37,551 bases of DNA, taken from contig JAKFES010000303.1 in assembly GCA_036675585.1 (NCBI GenBank), forward strand, positions 1 to 37,551. The letters are read 5' to 3'. Positions 25,503 through 32,845 of this stretch are shown here, piece by piece. The DNA is from Zeimonas sp036675585. GTDB lineage: Bacteria > Pseudomonadota > Gammaproteobacteria > Burkholderiales > Burkholderiaceae_E. Within the stretch, counting starts at the first letter, position 1; every line of letters starts with the position of its first letter. Both the position numbers and the translations under genes were made by a program. The notes beneath the pieces are model-generated. The model searched no databases. It saw only the letters and a list, made by a program, of their open reading frames with translations, and was not told where the DNA came from.

Positions 25503-26711
25503 TCACTTCGGTTTGGAAACGCGGTCGACGTGCAGCGGCTCGCCCGGCACCTGGATCAGCGTCGTCTTGCTCAGCGGCTGGTTCACTTCGGTGAGCTGGT
25601 ACGTGACGTACGGAATCTCGACCCATTGCTGGAACTGGTAGCCGGGCTCCTGCGAGAACGAGAACTTGCCGCGCACGCCTTCGAACTCGATCTCGCGCAG
25701 CGCTTTCAGGATCGCTTCGCTGTCGGTCGACTTGGCCTTCTCGATCGCGCGGGCGATCAGCAGGACCGAATCGGCCGCCTGGAAGATCAGCCGGTTCGGC
25801 TCGTTGTTGCGCTGCTTCTGGTAGGTCTCGGCGACCTGCTTGCCGAGCTCGGGCATCGGCATCTGCGGGTGGTACAGGCCGAAGGCCAGCATGTGCTTGC
25901 CCGCCTCCTTCACGTTCTGCCAGAAGTCGGGGTAGTCGGCGATGCCCGCACCGTCGTAGAACCACGTCTTCGCGCTCGGCGCGACGCCCTGCTCGTAGAG
26001 CTGGTTCATCAGGATGTAGGCGGCCGGCGGCAGCATGATGTTGACGACCAGCTCGGGCGGGCTCGCGCGCAGCGGCAGCACCGCCGGGGTGAAGTCCTTG
26101 CCGGCGCGGTCGAGCGCGACGTACTTGTACTGGGTCTCGGGCGCGGTCTTCTTCAGGAACTCGCCGAGCAGCTTCGCCTGGCCGATGCCGTAGTCGGTGT
26201 TCTCGGCGAAGGCGACGACGCTCTTCACCTTCAGCGCGGCGATCGTTTCGGCCATCGCCGACGAGACGCGCGTGTTGTAGTTGCCCGGGTTGAAGACCTC
26301 GGGGTAGCCCTTCGCGCGGATGTCGTCGGACCAGCAGTTGGTGTTGACGAACGGCGTCTTGTAGCGATGCGCGACCTCGATCTCGGCCAGGCACACCGAG
26401 CTCTGGTGCGCGCCGGTGATCGCGACGACCTTGTCGCGCGTGATCAGCTTCTCGGCGGCTGCGCGGCCTTTCTCCGGCACGCCCTGGTCGTCCTCGTAGA
26501 CGATCTTCAGCTCGCGCCCGAGCACGCCGCCCTTGTCGTTGAGCATCTTCGTGACGATCTCGACGCCGTCCTTCACCTGCGTGCCCTGCACGACGGATCC
26601 GGGCGGCGACTGCGCGATGCTCACGCCGATGACGATGGGCTCGGCCGCCTGCGCGGACACGGCAAAGGCCGCCGCGGACGCGGCGACGGCGAATCGGAAC
26701 AGTTTCTTCAC
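25503..26711 (-). CDS. livK: Periplasmic substrate-binding protein (LivK-like)
   Basis: A 402-residue receptor of the Leu/Ile/Val/amide-binding (Peripla_BP_6) type. The signal peptide starts MKKLFRFAVAASAAAFAVSA and is cut at AQA/AEP (22/23). The mature part begins with PIVIGVSIAQSPPGSVVQGTQVKDG, and the ligand pocket segments are ITGAHQSSVCLAEIEVAHRY and VNTNCWSDDIRAKGYPEVFNPGNYN (about 112-148). The GTG at 26711 follows a strong AGGAGG. Amide-binding relatives bind urea, short amides or branched amino acids, and the neighbourhood (amidase, AllA) points to an amide or ureide, which the sequence cannot prove. It lies 73 bases after the amidase gene. Confidence 0.9.
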   Translation of the reverse strand: MKKLFRFAVAASAAAFAVSAQAAEPIVIGVSIAQSPPGSVVQGTQVKDGVEIVTKMLNDKGGVLGRELKIVYEDDQGVPEKGRAAAEKLITRDKVVAITGAHQSSVCLAEIEVAHRYKTPFVNTNCWSDDIRAKGYPEVFNPGNYNTRVSSAMAETIAALKVKSVVAFAENTDYGIGQAKLLGEFLKKTAPETQYKYVALDRAGKDFTPAVLPLRASPPELVVNIMLPPAAYILMNQLYEQGVAPSAKTWFYDGAGIADYPDFWQNVKEAGKHMLAFGLYHPQMPMPELGKQVAETYQKQRNNEPNRLIFQAADSVLLIARAIEKAKSTDSEAILKALREIEFEGVRGKFSFSQEPGYQFQQWVEIPYVTYQLTEVNQPLSKTTLIQVPGEPLHVDRVSKPK

Positions 26712-26784
26712 GGCTTCCTCCTGGGGGTGTCGATCGGATGGGCCCGGCGGCGCTGCGCGCTCTTCCGCGGTTCGAGCTTCGGGG

Positions 26785-28374
26785 TCAGGCCATGACGGGT
26801 GCCACGGGGCCGAGCAGGCGTTCGAGGCGCGCACCGACTTCGAGCACGCGCCAGTCGTCGCCACGCCGCCCCGCGATCTGTACGCCGATCGGCAGCCCAT
26901 TGTGGCCGAGCCCGCACGGCAATGTAAGGGCCGGCATGCCGGCCAGGTTGAAGGGCATCGTCAACGACGTGACCGCCGTGTGCAAGGGCACTTCGCGCCC
27001 GCCGATCGTCGGCGCGCCGGCGCCCACGCGCGGCGGTTCGATGCGAAGCGTCGGCGTGACGAGCACGTCGACGTCGCGCATCGCGGCGTCGAAGACCGCG
27101 CCGAGCGCGGCGCGCCCGCGCTGCGCACGCGTGTACCAGATCGCCGGCAGGAACTGGCCGATCTCCAGGCGCACGCGCACGTCCGCGCCGAGCGTCTCGG
27201 GACGTTCGATCAGCCGCTGCCAATGCAGGTCGCTGGCCTCGCTGCACAGCGTGACGAACTGCAGCGCGGCACTGTGCTCGACGCCCGGCAGGTCGACCGG
27301 CACGATCTGCGCGCCGTCCGCGCGCAGGCGCTCGATCGCGCCGTGCACCGCTTGCGCGACGTCGTCGCCGATCGGGTCGAAGAAGTAGTTGCGCGGCACG
27401 CCGACGCGCACCGCCGCGCGCTGCGCGCCGATCGCGATGCCCGGGGCCTGGCCGGCGAGCACCGAGAAGCACAGCGCCGCGTCGCCGACGCTCGCGGCGA
27501 TCGGGCCGATGTGGTCGAGGCTCGCGCCGAGCGATTGCGCGTCGTCGCGCGGAACGGCGTCGAACGTCGGCTTGAATCCGACGACGCCGCAGCACGAGGC
27601 GGGAATGCGGATCGACCCGGCCGTGTCGGTGCCGATCGCCACGCGCACGATGCCGGCCGCCACCGCCGCGGCCGATCCGCCGCTCGAGCCGCCCGGCGTA
27701 TGGGCCGGATGGCGCGGGTTGACGACACGCCCCCAGTGCGGGTTGTCGCTCGTGATGCCGTAGGCGAGCTCGTGCAGGTTGGCCGTGCCGACGACGAGCG
27801 CGCCGGCGGCGCGCAGCCGGGCGACGGCCGCCGCGTCGCGAGCGGCCGGGGCGCCTTTCGGCCCGCCGGTTCCGTTGGTCTGCGCGAAGCCGGCGATCGG
27901 CATCAGGTCCTTGATCGCCAGCGCGATGCCGAGCAGCGGCATCGGCGCGCCGTCGCGCAGGCGCTGCACCGCGGCGCGCGCCGCCGCATCGAGCGCGACC
28001 TCGTCGGCGAGCTCGATGAACGCATTGAGCTCGGCGCGCCGGCGTGCCTGCTCGAGCGCGGCTTTCGCCGCATCGGCCGTGCGCGCGGGCTCGGCGCGGC
28101 AGGCGCGCGCGGTCGCGCCGATGCCTTCGGCGTCGGCGGGCACCGCTGCGCCTTGCCCGGCAAGCGCGGCCGGCGGCGGAGCGAGATAGCCGAGCTCGGG
28201 CTGCGGCTGCAGGGCGTCGAGCGCGCCGAGTTCGGGCAGGTTGATGCGCAGGCGCTCGAGCCAGGCGGCGCGGCGGTCGACGTGCGGATAGCCGGCCAGC
28301 CGGGCGAGCCCGTCGACGGCGCGCTCGAAGCGCTCGGCGAGGTTCGTCGGTGGCGAATCGGTTTCGCGGGACAT
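26785..28374 (-). CDS. Amidase signature family enzyme
   Basis: A 529-residue amidase of the Ser-cisSer-Lys family. From the chosen ATG the catalytic set is K155 (ALAIKDLMPI), cis-Ser S230 in HTPGGSSGGSAAA, and nucleophile S254 in GTDTAGSIRIPAS. The N-terminal extension of about 130 residues (SRETDSPPTNLAERFERAVD...) is variable. The family hydrolyses C-N bonds of amides, including urea derivatives, aryl amides and nitrile-derived amides, and the substrate is not fixed. It is the first gene of the leftward livKHMGF-allA-sodC operon and divergent from an FCD regulator. A GTG start at 28401 would add nine residues. Confidence 0.9.
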   Translation of the reverse strand: MSRETDSPPTNLAERFERAVDGLARLAGYPHVDRRAAWLERLRINLPELGALDALQPQPELGYLAPPPAALAGQGAAVPADAEGIGATARACRAEPARTADAAKAALEQARRRAELNAFIELADEVALDAAARAAVQRLRDGAPMPLLGIALAIKDLMPIAGFAQTNGTGGPKGAPAARDAAAVARLRAAGALVVGTANLHELAYGITSDNPHWGRVVNPRHPAHTPGGSSGGSAAAVAAGIVRVAIGTDTAGSIRIPASCCGVVGFKPTFDAVPRDDAQSLGASLDHIGPIAASVGDAALCFSVLAGQAPGIAIGAQRAAVRVGVPRNYFFDPIGDDVAQAVHGAIERLRADGAQIVPVDLPGVEHSAALQFVTLCSEASDLHWQRLIERPETLGADVRVRLEIGQFLPAIWYTRAQRGRAALGAVFDAAMRDVDVLVTPTLRIEPPRVGAGAPTIGGREVPLHTAVTSLTMPFNLAGMPALTLPCGLGHNGLPIGVQIAGRRGDDWRVLEVGARLERLLGPVAPVMA

Positions 28375-28460
28375 CGCGGGCGGGCTCCGGAAGCGGCGCA
28401 CTGCGTTACAGTGATGCGAGTGCGGCCGGGATGCAAGCGCGGCCGCCGTGGGGCCGGGTC

Positions 28461-28484
28461 ACTGGTCGAACCGGTCAGACCAGT
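28461..28484. promoter_or_regulatory. Probable operator of the FCD/GntR regulator
   Basis: The divergent region holds GGTCAGACC (28473-28481), a perfect palindrome around a central A and close to the TGGTC-N-GACCA operator type of FadR/FCD regulators, and an outer inverted pair ACTGGTC (28461-28467) and GACCAGT (28478-28484). It lies 30 bases before the regulator ATG and 87 bases before the amidase start. Confidence 0.6.
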
Positions 28485-28513
28485 CGAGTGAATGCTGCCG
28501 ATGCCGGCGGCCG

Positions 28514-29215
28514 ATGTCAATCCCGATGAACACGGTCGAGCACGTTGCACGCGAGCTGCAGGCGAGAATCCGCCGCAACGAATGGGGACGCGGCGGGCGC
28601 CTGCCCGGGCAGCGCCAGCTCGCCGACGCGCTCGGCGTGAGCCGGGCGTCGCTGCGCGAGGCGGTGACGATGCTCGAAGGGCTCGGGCTGCTGCGCAGCG
28701 AACCGGGCCGCGGCGTGTTCGTCGCGCAACCCGGCGCGAAAGGCTCGGGCAGCGCGTACGGGCGCTGGCGCTTCGACGGGCGCTACGCGCTGCGCGACGT
28801 CTACCTGCTGCGCAGCCAGATCGAGGAGCTCGCGGCCGGGATGGCGGCGAAGGCGGTCACTTCGGCGGGGCTCGCGCGGCTGCGCGCGTGCATCGCGCGG
28901 ATGCAGTCGGCGGCCGACGCCGGCGACCTCGTCGCGATGTCCGAAGCCGACCGCCTGTTCCACGCGCGCATCTTCGAGCTCGCCGGAAGCCCGATGCTGC
29001 TCGACCTCTCCGAGAGCATCGCCGACATCGTCGAGGGCAGCCGGCAGGTGGCGTTCGCCGACCCGGCGCGCGTGCGCGAGCCGATCCGCGAGCACGTGCG
29101 CATCGTCGATGCACTCGCCGCCGGTTCGGCGAAAGCGGCGCGCCGCGCGATGCGCGCGCACATCGTCCACGTCGCCGATCGGGCCGGGCTCGCGCTCACG
29201 ATCCCCGGCGTCTGA
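28514..29215 (+). CDS. GntR/FadR-type regulator with FCD domain
   Basis: A 233-residue transcription factor. The N-terminal winged helix (about 6-72) has ADALGVSRASLREAVTMLEGLGLLRSEPGRGVFV, the GntR-type recognition helix and wing. The FCD domain (about 85-215) has the metal set D146-x3-H150 (DRLFH), H194 and H216, typical of FadR-family metal-and-ligand pockets, mostly for small carboxylates. The ATG at 28514 or the one at 28526 is possible; no clear Shine-Dalgarno decides. It is divergent from the amidase-liv operon and most likely controls it through the operator at 28461-28484 (inference). Confidence 0.9.
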   Translation: MSIPMNTVEHVARELQARIRRNEWGRGGRLPGQRQLADALGVSRASLREAVTMLEGLGLLRSEPGRGVFVAQPGAKGSGSAYGRWRFDGRYALRDVYLLRSQIEELAAGMAAKAVTSAGLARLRACIARMQSAADAGDLVAMSEADRLFHARIFELAGSPMLLDLSESIADIVEGSRQVAFADPARVREPIREHVRIVDALAAGSAKAARRAMRAHIVHVADRAGLALTIPGV

Positions 29216-29242
29216 GCCGCGGGCGCGCGCCGCACGCGGGCT

Positions 29243-29828
29243 TCAGCCCCAGACGCTGCGCGCCACGCGCAGCATCACGTCGAGCTTGCGCCACTGCTCG
29301 TCCTCGCCCAGGAAGTTGCCGCCGATTCCCGAAGCGAAGCCGCATTGCGGGCTGATCGCCAGTTGCTCGAGCGGCACGAAGCGCGCCGCGTCGTCGATGC
29401 GCGCCACGAGCTCGGCCTCGGTCTCGACGCGGCCGGTCTTCGTCGTGATCAGCCCGAGCACGACGACGGGTGCGCCGGGGCCGCGCGGCACGAAGCGCAG
29501 CGGCTCGAAGCCGCCGGCGCGCCCGGTGTCGTACTCGAGCAGCAGGCGGTCGAACTTCAGCCCGCCGAACAGGCGCTCGGCAATCGCGTCGTAGCTGCCT
29601 TCGCGATGCCACATGCTCGTCGGAAACGACGGGCAGCCCGGCGGCCTCCTGGCGCGCGACGACGTGCCGCACCGCCTCGTCCTGCGCCGATTCGAGCGCT
29701 TCGCGCGACAGCTCGCCGGCGCCGAACGCGCGAAACGCCTGCTTCAGCGACTCGGGCCGCAACAGGCTGCCGATGTGGTCGACGCGCAGGCGCGCCAGGC
29801 TCTCGATTGCGGGACGGGGGCCGTTCAT
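29243..29828 (-). pseudogene. MetE-like methionine synthase/epoxyalkane:CoM transferase-family pseudogene (internal deletion)
   Basis: Two parts of one MetE-like (UROD/MetE fold) gene are on the minus strand. The N-terminal part (ATG at 29828) reads LARLRVDHIGSLLRPESLKQAFRAFGAGELSREAL...EAAGLPVVSD, normal for the start of such 370-residue proteins. At about 29625-29615 the frame changes to MWHREGSYDAIAERLFGGLKF...TTKTGRVETEAEL...SPQCGFASG and ends properly at 29243. The usual middle of about 170 residues is missing, including the zinc and substrate region expected before MWHREGSY. The C-terminal zinc Cys in SPQCGF is still present. This looks like a deletion with frameshift, so the gene is probably dead; an assembly error is the alternative. 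Confidence 0.7.
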
Positions 29829-29883
29829 CGCGGCGCTCCGGACGGTGTTTCGCCGAAGGATAGCCGGGCCGATCGCGTTCGCG

Positions 29884-29914
29884 TTGCCGAAGCCGCCCGC
29901 GCGCCCGCTAGACT
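29884..29914 (+). promoter_or_regulatory. Possible promoter of the uspA gene
   Basis: TTGCCG (29884-29889), 19 bases, TAGACT (29909-29914), about 34 bases before the uspA ATG. The spacer is longer than ideal. Confidence 0.3.
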
Positions 29915-29947
29915 GTCGTCCGGGCGCCCGAACCGCGGAGTCACAGC

Positions 29948-30397
29948 ATGTATGACCGAATCCTCGTTCCCCACGACGGCAGCGCGACGTCGGCCGAAGC
30001 GCTGAAGCAGGCCGTCGGCCTGGCGAAGTTGTGCTCGGCGCGGTTGCGGCTGATCCACGTCGTCGATCCGCTCACGCACATCACCGGTTTCGAGACGCCT
30101 TCGGTCTATGCGAACCAGATCCTGCCGACGCTGCTCGCCGCCGGCGAGGAGCTGCTGCGCAGCGCGCGCGATTCGGTCGAGGCCGAGGGGGTCGCCGTCG
30201 AGAGCGAGCTCGTGCAAAGCAGCGGCGAACGCGTCGCGCGCATCGTCGTCGAGCAGGCGATCGCATGGAAGGCCGACCTCATCGTGCTGGGCACGCACGG
30301 CCGTCGCGGCATCGACCGCGTGCTGATGGGCAGCGACGCGGAAGGCGTCGCCCGCACTTCGCCGGTACCGGTGCTGCTGGTCCGGCTGAACCACTGA
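29948..30397 (+). CDS. Universal stress protein UspA family
   Basis: A 149-residue UspA protein: MYDRILVPHDGSATSAEALKQA is the first strand and helix, and the ATP-binding loop GTHGRRGIDRVLMGSDAEGV (about 117-136) fits the family motif G-2X-G-9X-G-S exactly, so nucleotide binding is likely. Members are expressed under stress and assist survival by unknown means. GGAG seven bases before the ATG. It is followed after 34 bases by an amidohydrolase gene; the pair could be one transcript. Confidence 0.92.
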   Translation: MYDRILVPHDGSATSAEALKQAVGLAKLCSARLRLIHVVDPLTHITGFETPSVYANQILPTLLAAGEELLRSARDSVEAEGVAVESELVQSSGERVARIVVEQAIAWKADLIVLGTHGRRGIDRVLMGSDAEGVARTSPVPVLLVRLNH

Positions 30398-30431
30398 TCC
30401 GGGGTTTCCGGATGCGCAGCAGGAGTTTTTC

Positions 30432-31307
30432 ATGAACGTGGACGAACTGGTCGCGATCGACATCCACACGCACGCCGAGACCTCGACGCGGATGCTCCCG
30501 GACGAAGCCGAGGCCGAGGCGCTCGAGGCGCGCGGCCGCTATTTCCGCTACGAGGTCAAGCACCCGACGATCGCGCAGATGGCCGATTACTACCGCAGCC
30601 GGAAGATGGGCTTCGTCGTGTTCACCGTCGATCACGAGCGCGGGATGGGCATCCAGCGGATCACGAACGAGGAAGTCGCCGAGTCGGCGCACGAGCACGC
30701 CGACGTCGCCATCCCGTTCGCCAGCATCGACCCGGCGCGCGGCAAGATGGGCGTGCGCGAGGCGCGCCGCCTGATCGAGCACTTCGGCGTGAAGGGGTTC
30801 AAGTTCCATCCGATCATCCAGGGCTTCTACCCGAACGATCGCGACGTCTATCCGCTGTACGAAGTGATCGCCGAGGCCGGCCTGCCCGCGCTGTTCCATA
30901 CCGGGCAGACCGGGATCGGCGCCGGCATGCGCGGCGGCGGCGGGCTGCGCATCAAGTACGCCAACCCGCTGCATCTCGACGACGTCGCGGCCGACTTCCC
31001 CGACCTGCAGATCGTGATGGCGCACCCGGGCGTGCCGTGGCAGGACGAGCAGCTGTCGGTCGCGCTGCACAAGCCGAACACGTGGATCGACCTGTCGGGC
31101 TGGTCGCCGAAGTATTTCGAACCCAAGCTCGTGCAGTACGCGAACACGCTGCTGAAGGATCGCGTGCTGTTCGGCAGCGACAATCCGGTGATCCTGCCCG
31201 ACCGCTGGATCGCCGATTTCGACAAGGCCGCATTCAAGCCCGAAGTGCGTGCGCAGATCCTCAAGGACAACGCGATCCGCTTGCTGAAGCTCGCGAAGGC
31301 CGCTTGA
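30432..31307 (+). CDS. ACMSD-type amidohydrolase
   Basis: A 291-residue metal-dependent TIM-barrel hydrolase or decarboxylase of the amidohydrolase-2 (ACMSD) family. Visible metal and catalytic positions are H12-x-H14 in AIDIHTHAE, H156 in LFHTGQTG, H198 in MAHPG and D250 in LFGSDNP. Family enzymes decarboxylate or hydrolyse aromatic acids; substrate not known here. AGGAG precedes the ATG by eight bases. Its stop overlaps the TTG start of the following membrane gene (TTGA at 31304-31307), which implies translational coupling. Confidence 0.85.
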   Translation: MNVDELVAIDIHTHAETSTRMLPDEAEAEALEARGRYFRYEVKHPTIAQMADYYRSRKMGFVVFTVDHERGMGIQRITNEEVAESAHEHADVAIPFASIDPARGKMGVREARRLIEHFGVKGFKFHPIIQGFYPNDRDVYPLYEVIAEAGLPALFHTGQTGIGAGMRGGGGLRIKYANPLHLDDVAADFPDLQIVMAHPGVPWQDEQLSVALHKPNTWIDLSGWSPKYFEPKLVQYANTLLKDRVLFGSDNPVILPDRWIADFDKAAFKPEVRAQILKDNAIRLLKLAKAA

Positions 31308-32596
31308 ACGGGATCTTCCTCGCGATCGTTCTCGTCGCGTTCGTCGCGACGGCCTGGCGCCAGCTTCTCCATGTGCCCGCCGACGGTGTCGCCTCGCCGA
31401 TGGAGGCGCTCACGTCGGCGACGATCGCATCGGCCGGCGACGCGGTCGAGCTCGCCATCGGGCTGGTCGGCGTCATGGCGCTGTTCCTCGGCGTGATGAA
31501 GGTCGCCGAGGCGGGCGGGATGCTCACCGTGCTCGCGCGGCTGATCCGTCCGCTGATGACGAGGCTCTTCCCCGACGTGCCCGCCGATCACCCGGCGATG
31601 GGCGCGATGGTGCTGAACCTGTCGGCCAATGCGCTCGGGCTGGGCAACGCGGCGACCCCGTTCGGCATCCGCGCGATGCAGGAGCTCGACAAGCTCAATG
31701 CGCGCCCGGGCACCGCGACCGACGCGATGGCGCTGTTCCTCGCGATCAACACGTCGAGCATCACGCTGCTGCCCACCGCGGTCATCGCGCTGCGCGCGGC
31801 CGCCGGCTCGAGCGACCCGGCCGGCATCCTGCCGACGACGCTGTTCGCGTCGATCTGCGGGACGGCCGCGGCGATCGCCGCCGCGCTGTGGCTCGCCCGC
31901 TGGTTTCCGGCCGGCGCGCCCGATCCGTCGACCGAGCGCATCGAGCGCCCCTGGGTGCGCGAGGATGGCGCTCGCGCCGCGATGCCCGATCCCGGCAGCT
32001 ATGCGGCCTGGGTCTCGCTGCTGGCGCTCGGCGCGCTGGTCGCGCTCGTACCGGCGATGATCGTCTGGGGGCGGGTGTTGTCGCCGTGGATCGTCCCCGG
32101 GCTGATCGTCGGCTTCCTCTCGTTCGGCCTCGCGCGCGGCGTGCGCGTCTACGAAGCCTTCGTCGACGGCGCGAAGGAGGGCTTCGAGGTCGCCGTACGG
32201 ATCATTCCGTACCTGGTCGCGATCCTCGTCGCCGTCGGCATGTTCCGTGCGAGCGGCGCGCTCGAGGCGACGGTGGGGGCGATCGGCGGCTTCACGTCGC
32301 GCTTCGGGCTGCCCGCCGAGGCGCTGCCGATGGCGTTGCTGCGGCCGCTGTCGGGTTCGGGCGCATACGGCGTGATGGCGTCGATCCTCGAAGACCCCGC
32401 GATCGGCCCCGACAGCTACGTCGGTTACCTGGTGAGCACGCTGCAGGGCTCGTCGGAGACGACGTTCTACGTGCTCGCCGTGTACTTCGGCGCGGTCCAG
32501 GTGCGCCGGCTGCGTCATGCGCTCGTTGCGGCGCTGACCGCCGACGTCGTCGCGGTGATCGCGGCGGTCGCGGTGTGCCGCTATCTGTTCGGCTGA
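31304..32596 (+). CDS. SpmA-SpmB-type nucleoside recognition membrane protein (fusion)
   Basis: A 430-residue inner-membrane protein joining two units usually found as SpmA and SpmB. The SpmA-like half has ADHPAMGAMVLNLSANALGLGNAATPFGIRAMQELDKLN (about 95-135). The SpmB-like half has LRPLSGSGAYGVMASILEDPAIGPDSYVGYLVSTLQGSSETTFYVLAVYFGAVQVRRLRHAL near the C-terminus. Both are gate-domain (nucleoside recognition) families. In spore formers they aid dehydration of the spore core; in this non-sporulating lineage the role is not known. A TTG start overlaps the amidohydrolase stop by four bases and AAGG is nearby. No spore genes are seen. Confidence 0.85.
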   Translation: MNGIFLAIVLVAFVATAWRQLLHVPADGVASPMEALTSATIASAGDAVELAIGLVGVMALFLGVMKVAEAGGMLTVLARLIRPLMTRLFPDVPADHPAMGAMVLNLSANALGLGNAATPFGIRAMQELDKLNARPGTATDAMALFLAINTSSITLLPTAVIALRAAAGSSDPAGILPTTLFASICGTAAAIAAALWLARWFPAGAPDPSTERIERPWVREDGARAAMPDPGSYAAWVSLLALGALVALVPAMIVWGRVLSPWIVPGLIVGFLSFGLARGVRVYEAFVDGAKEGFEVAVRIIPYLVAILVAVGMFRASGALEATVGAIGGFTSRFGLPAEALPMALLRPLSGSGAYGVMASILEDPAIGPDSYVGYLVSTLQGSSETTFYVLAVYFGAVQVRRLRHALVAALTADVVAVIAAVAVCRYLFG

Positions 32597-32623
32597 TCCG
32601 GATCGGCCGTCGGCTTCGCTTGA

Positions 32624-32845
32624 CCCTCTGAGCGGACCGCTCGCGGAGAGCGTTTCGTGATCACCCGGCACGGCAAACCCGTTGCGCAACGGATTCCCTT
32701 CGAGGCGGGCGACGACGCCGCAGTCGCCGAGGCGATCGAAAAGGTCGCGCGCCTGCGCGAGCGCAGCATCGGCGCACGGGCAATCACCGGTATCGTGAGC
32801 GCAACGCCGCCTCGCGCAGGCGCCCGCCGGGACGATACGCCGTGA
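32624..32845 (+). pseudogene. Phd/YefM-type antitoxin remnant
   Basis: An in-frame stretch, PSERTARGERFVITRHGKPVAQ, matches the core RGE..VITRHGKPVA of Phd/YefM antitoxins, and a charged C-terminal tail of about 45 residues follows. The normal N-terminal DNA-binding part is absent, because an in-frame stop (TGA at 32621) sits where it should be. Translation could at most start at GTG 32657. No toxin gene lies downstream; instead amn begins within its last codons. It is a decayed antitoxin fragment; a tiny expressed peptide is possible but unproved. Confidence 0.6.
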
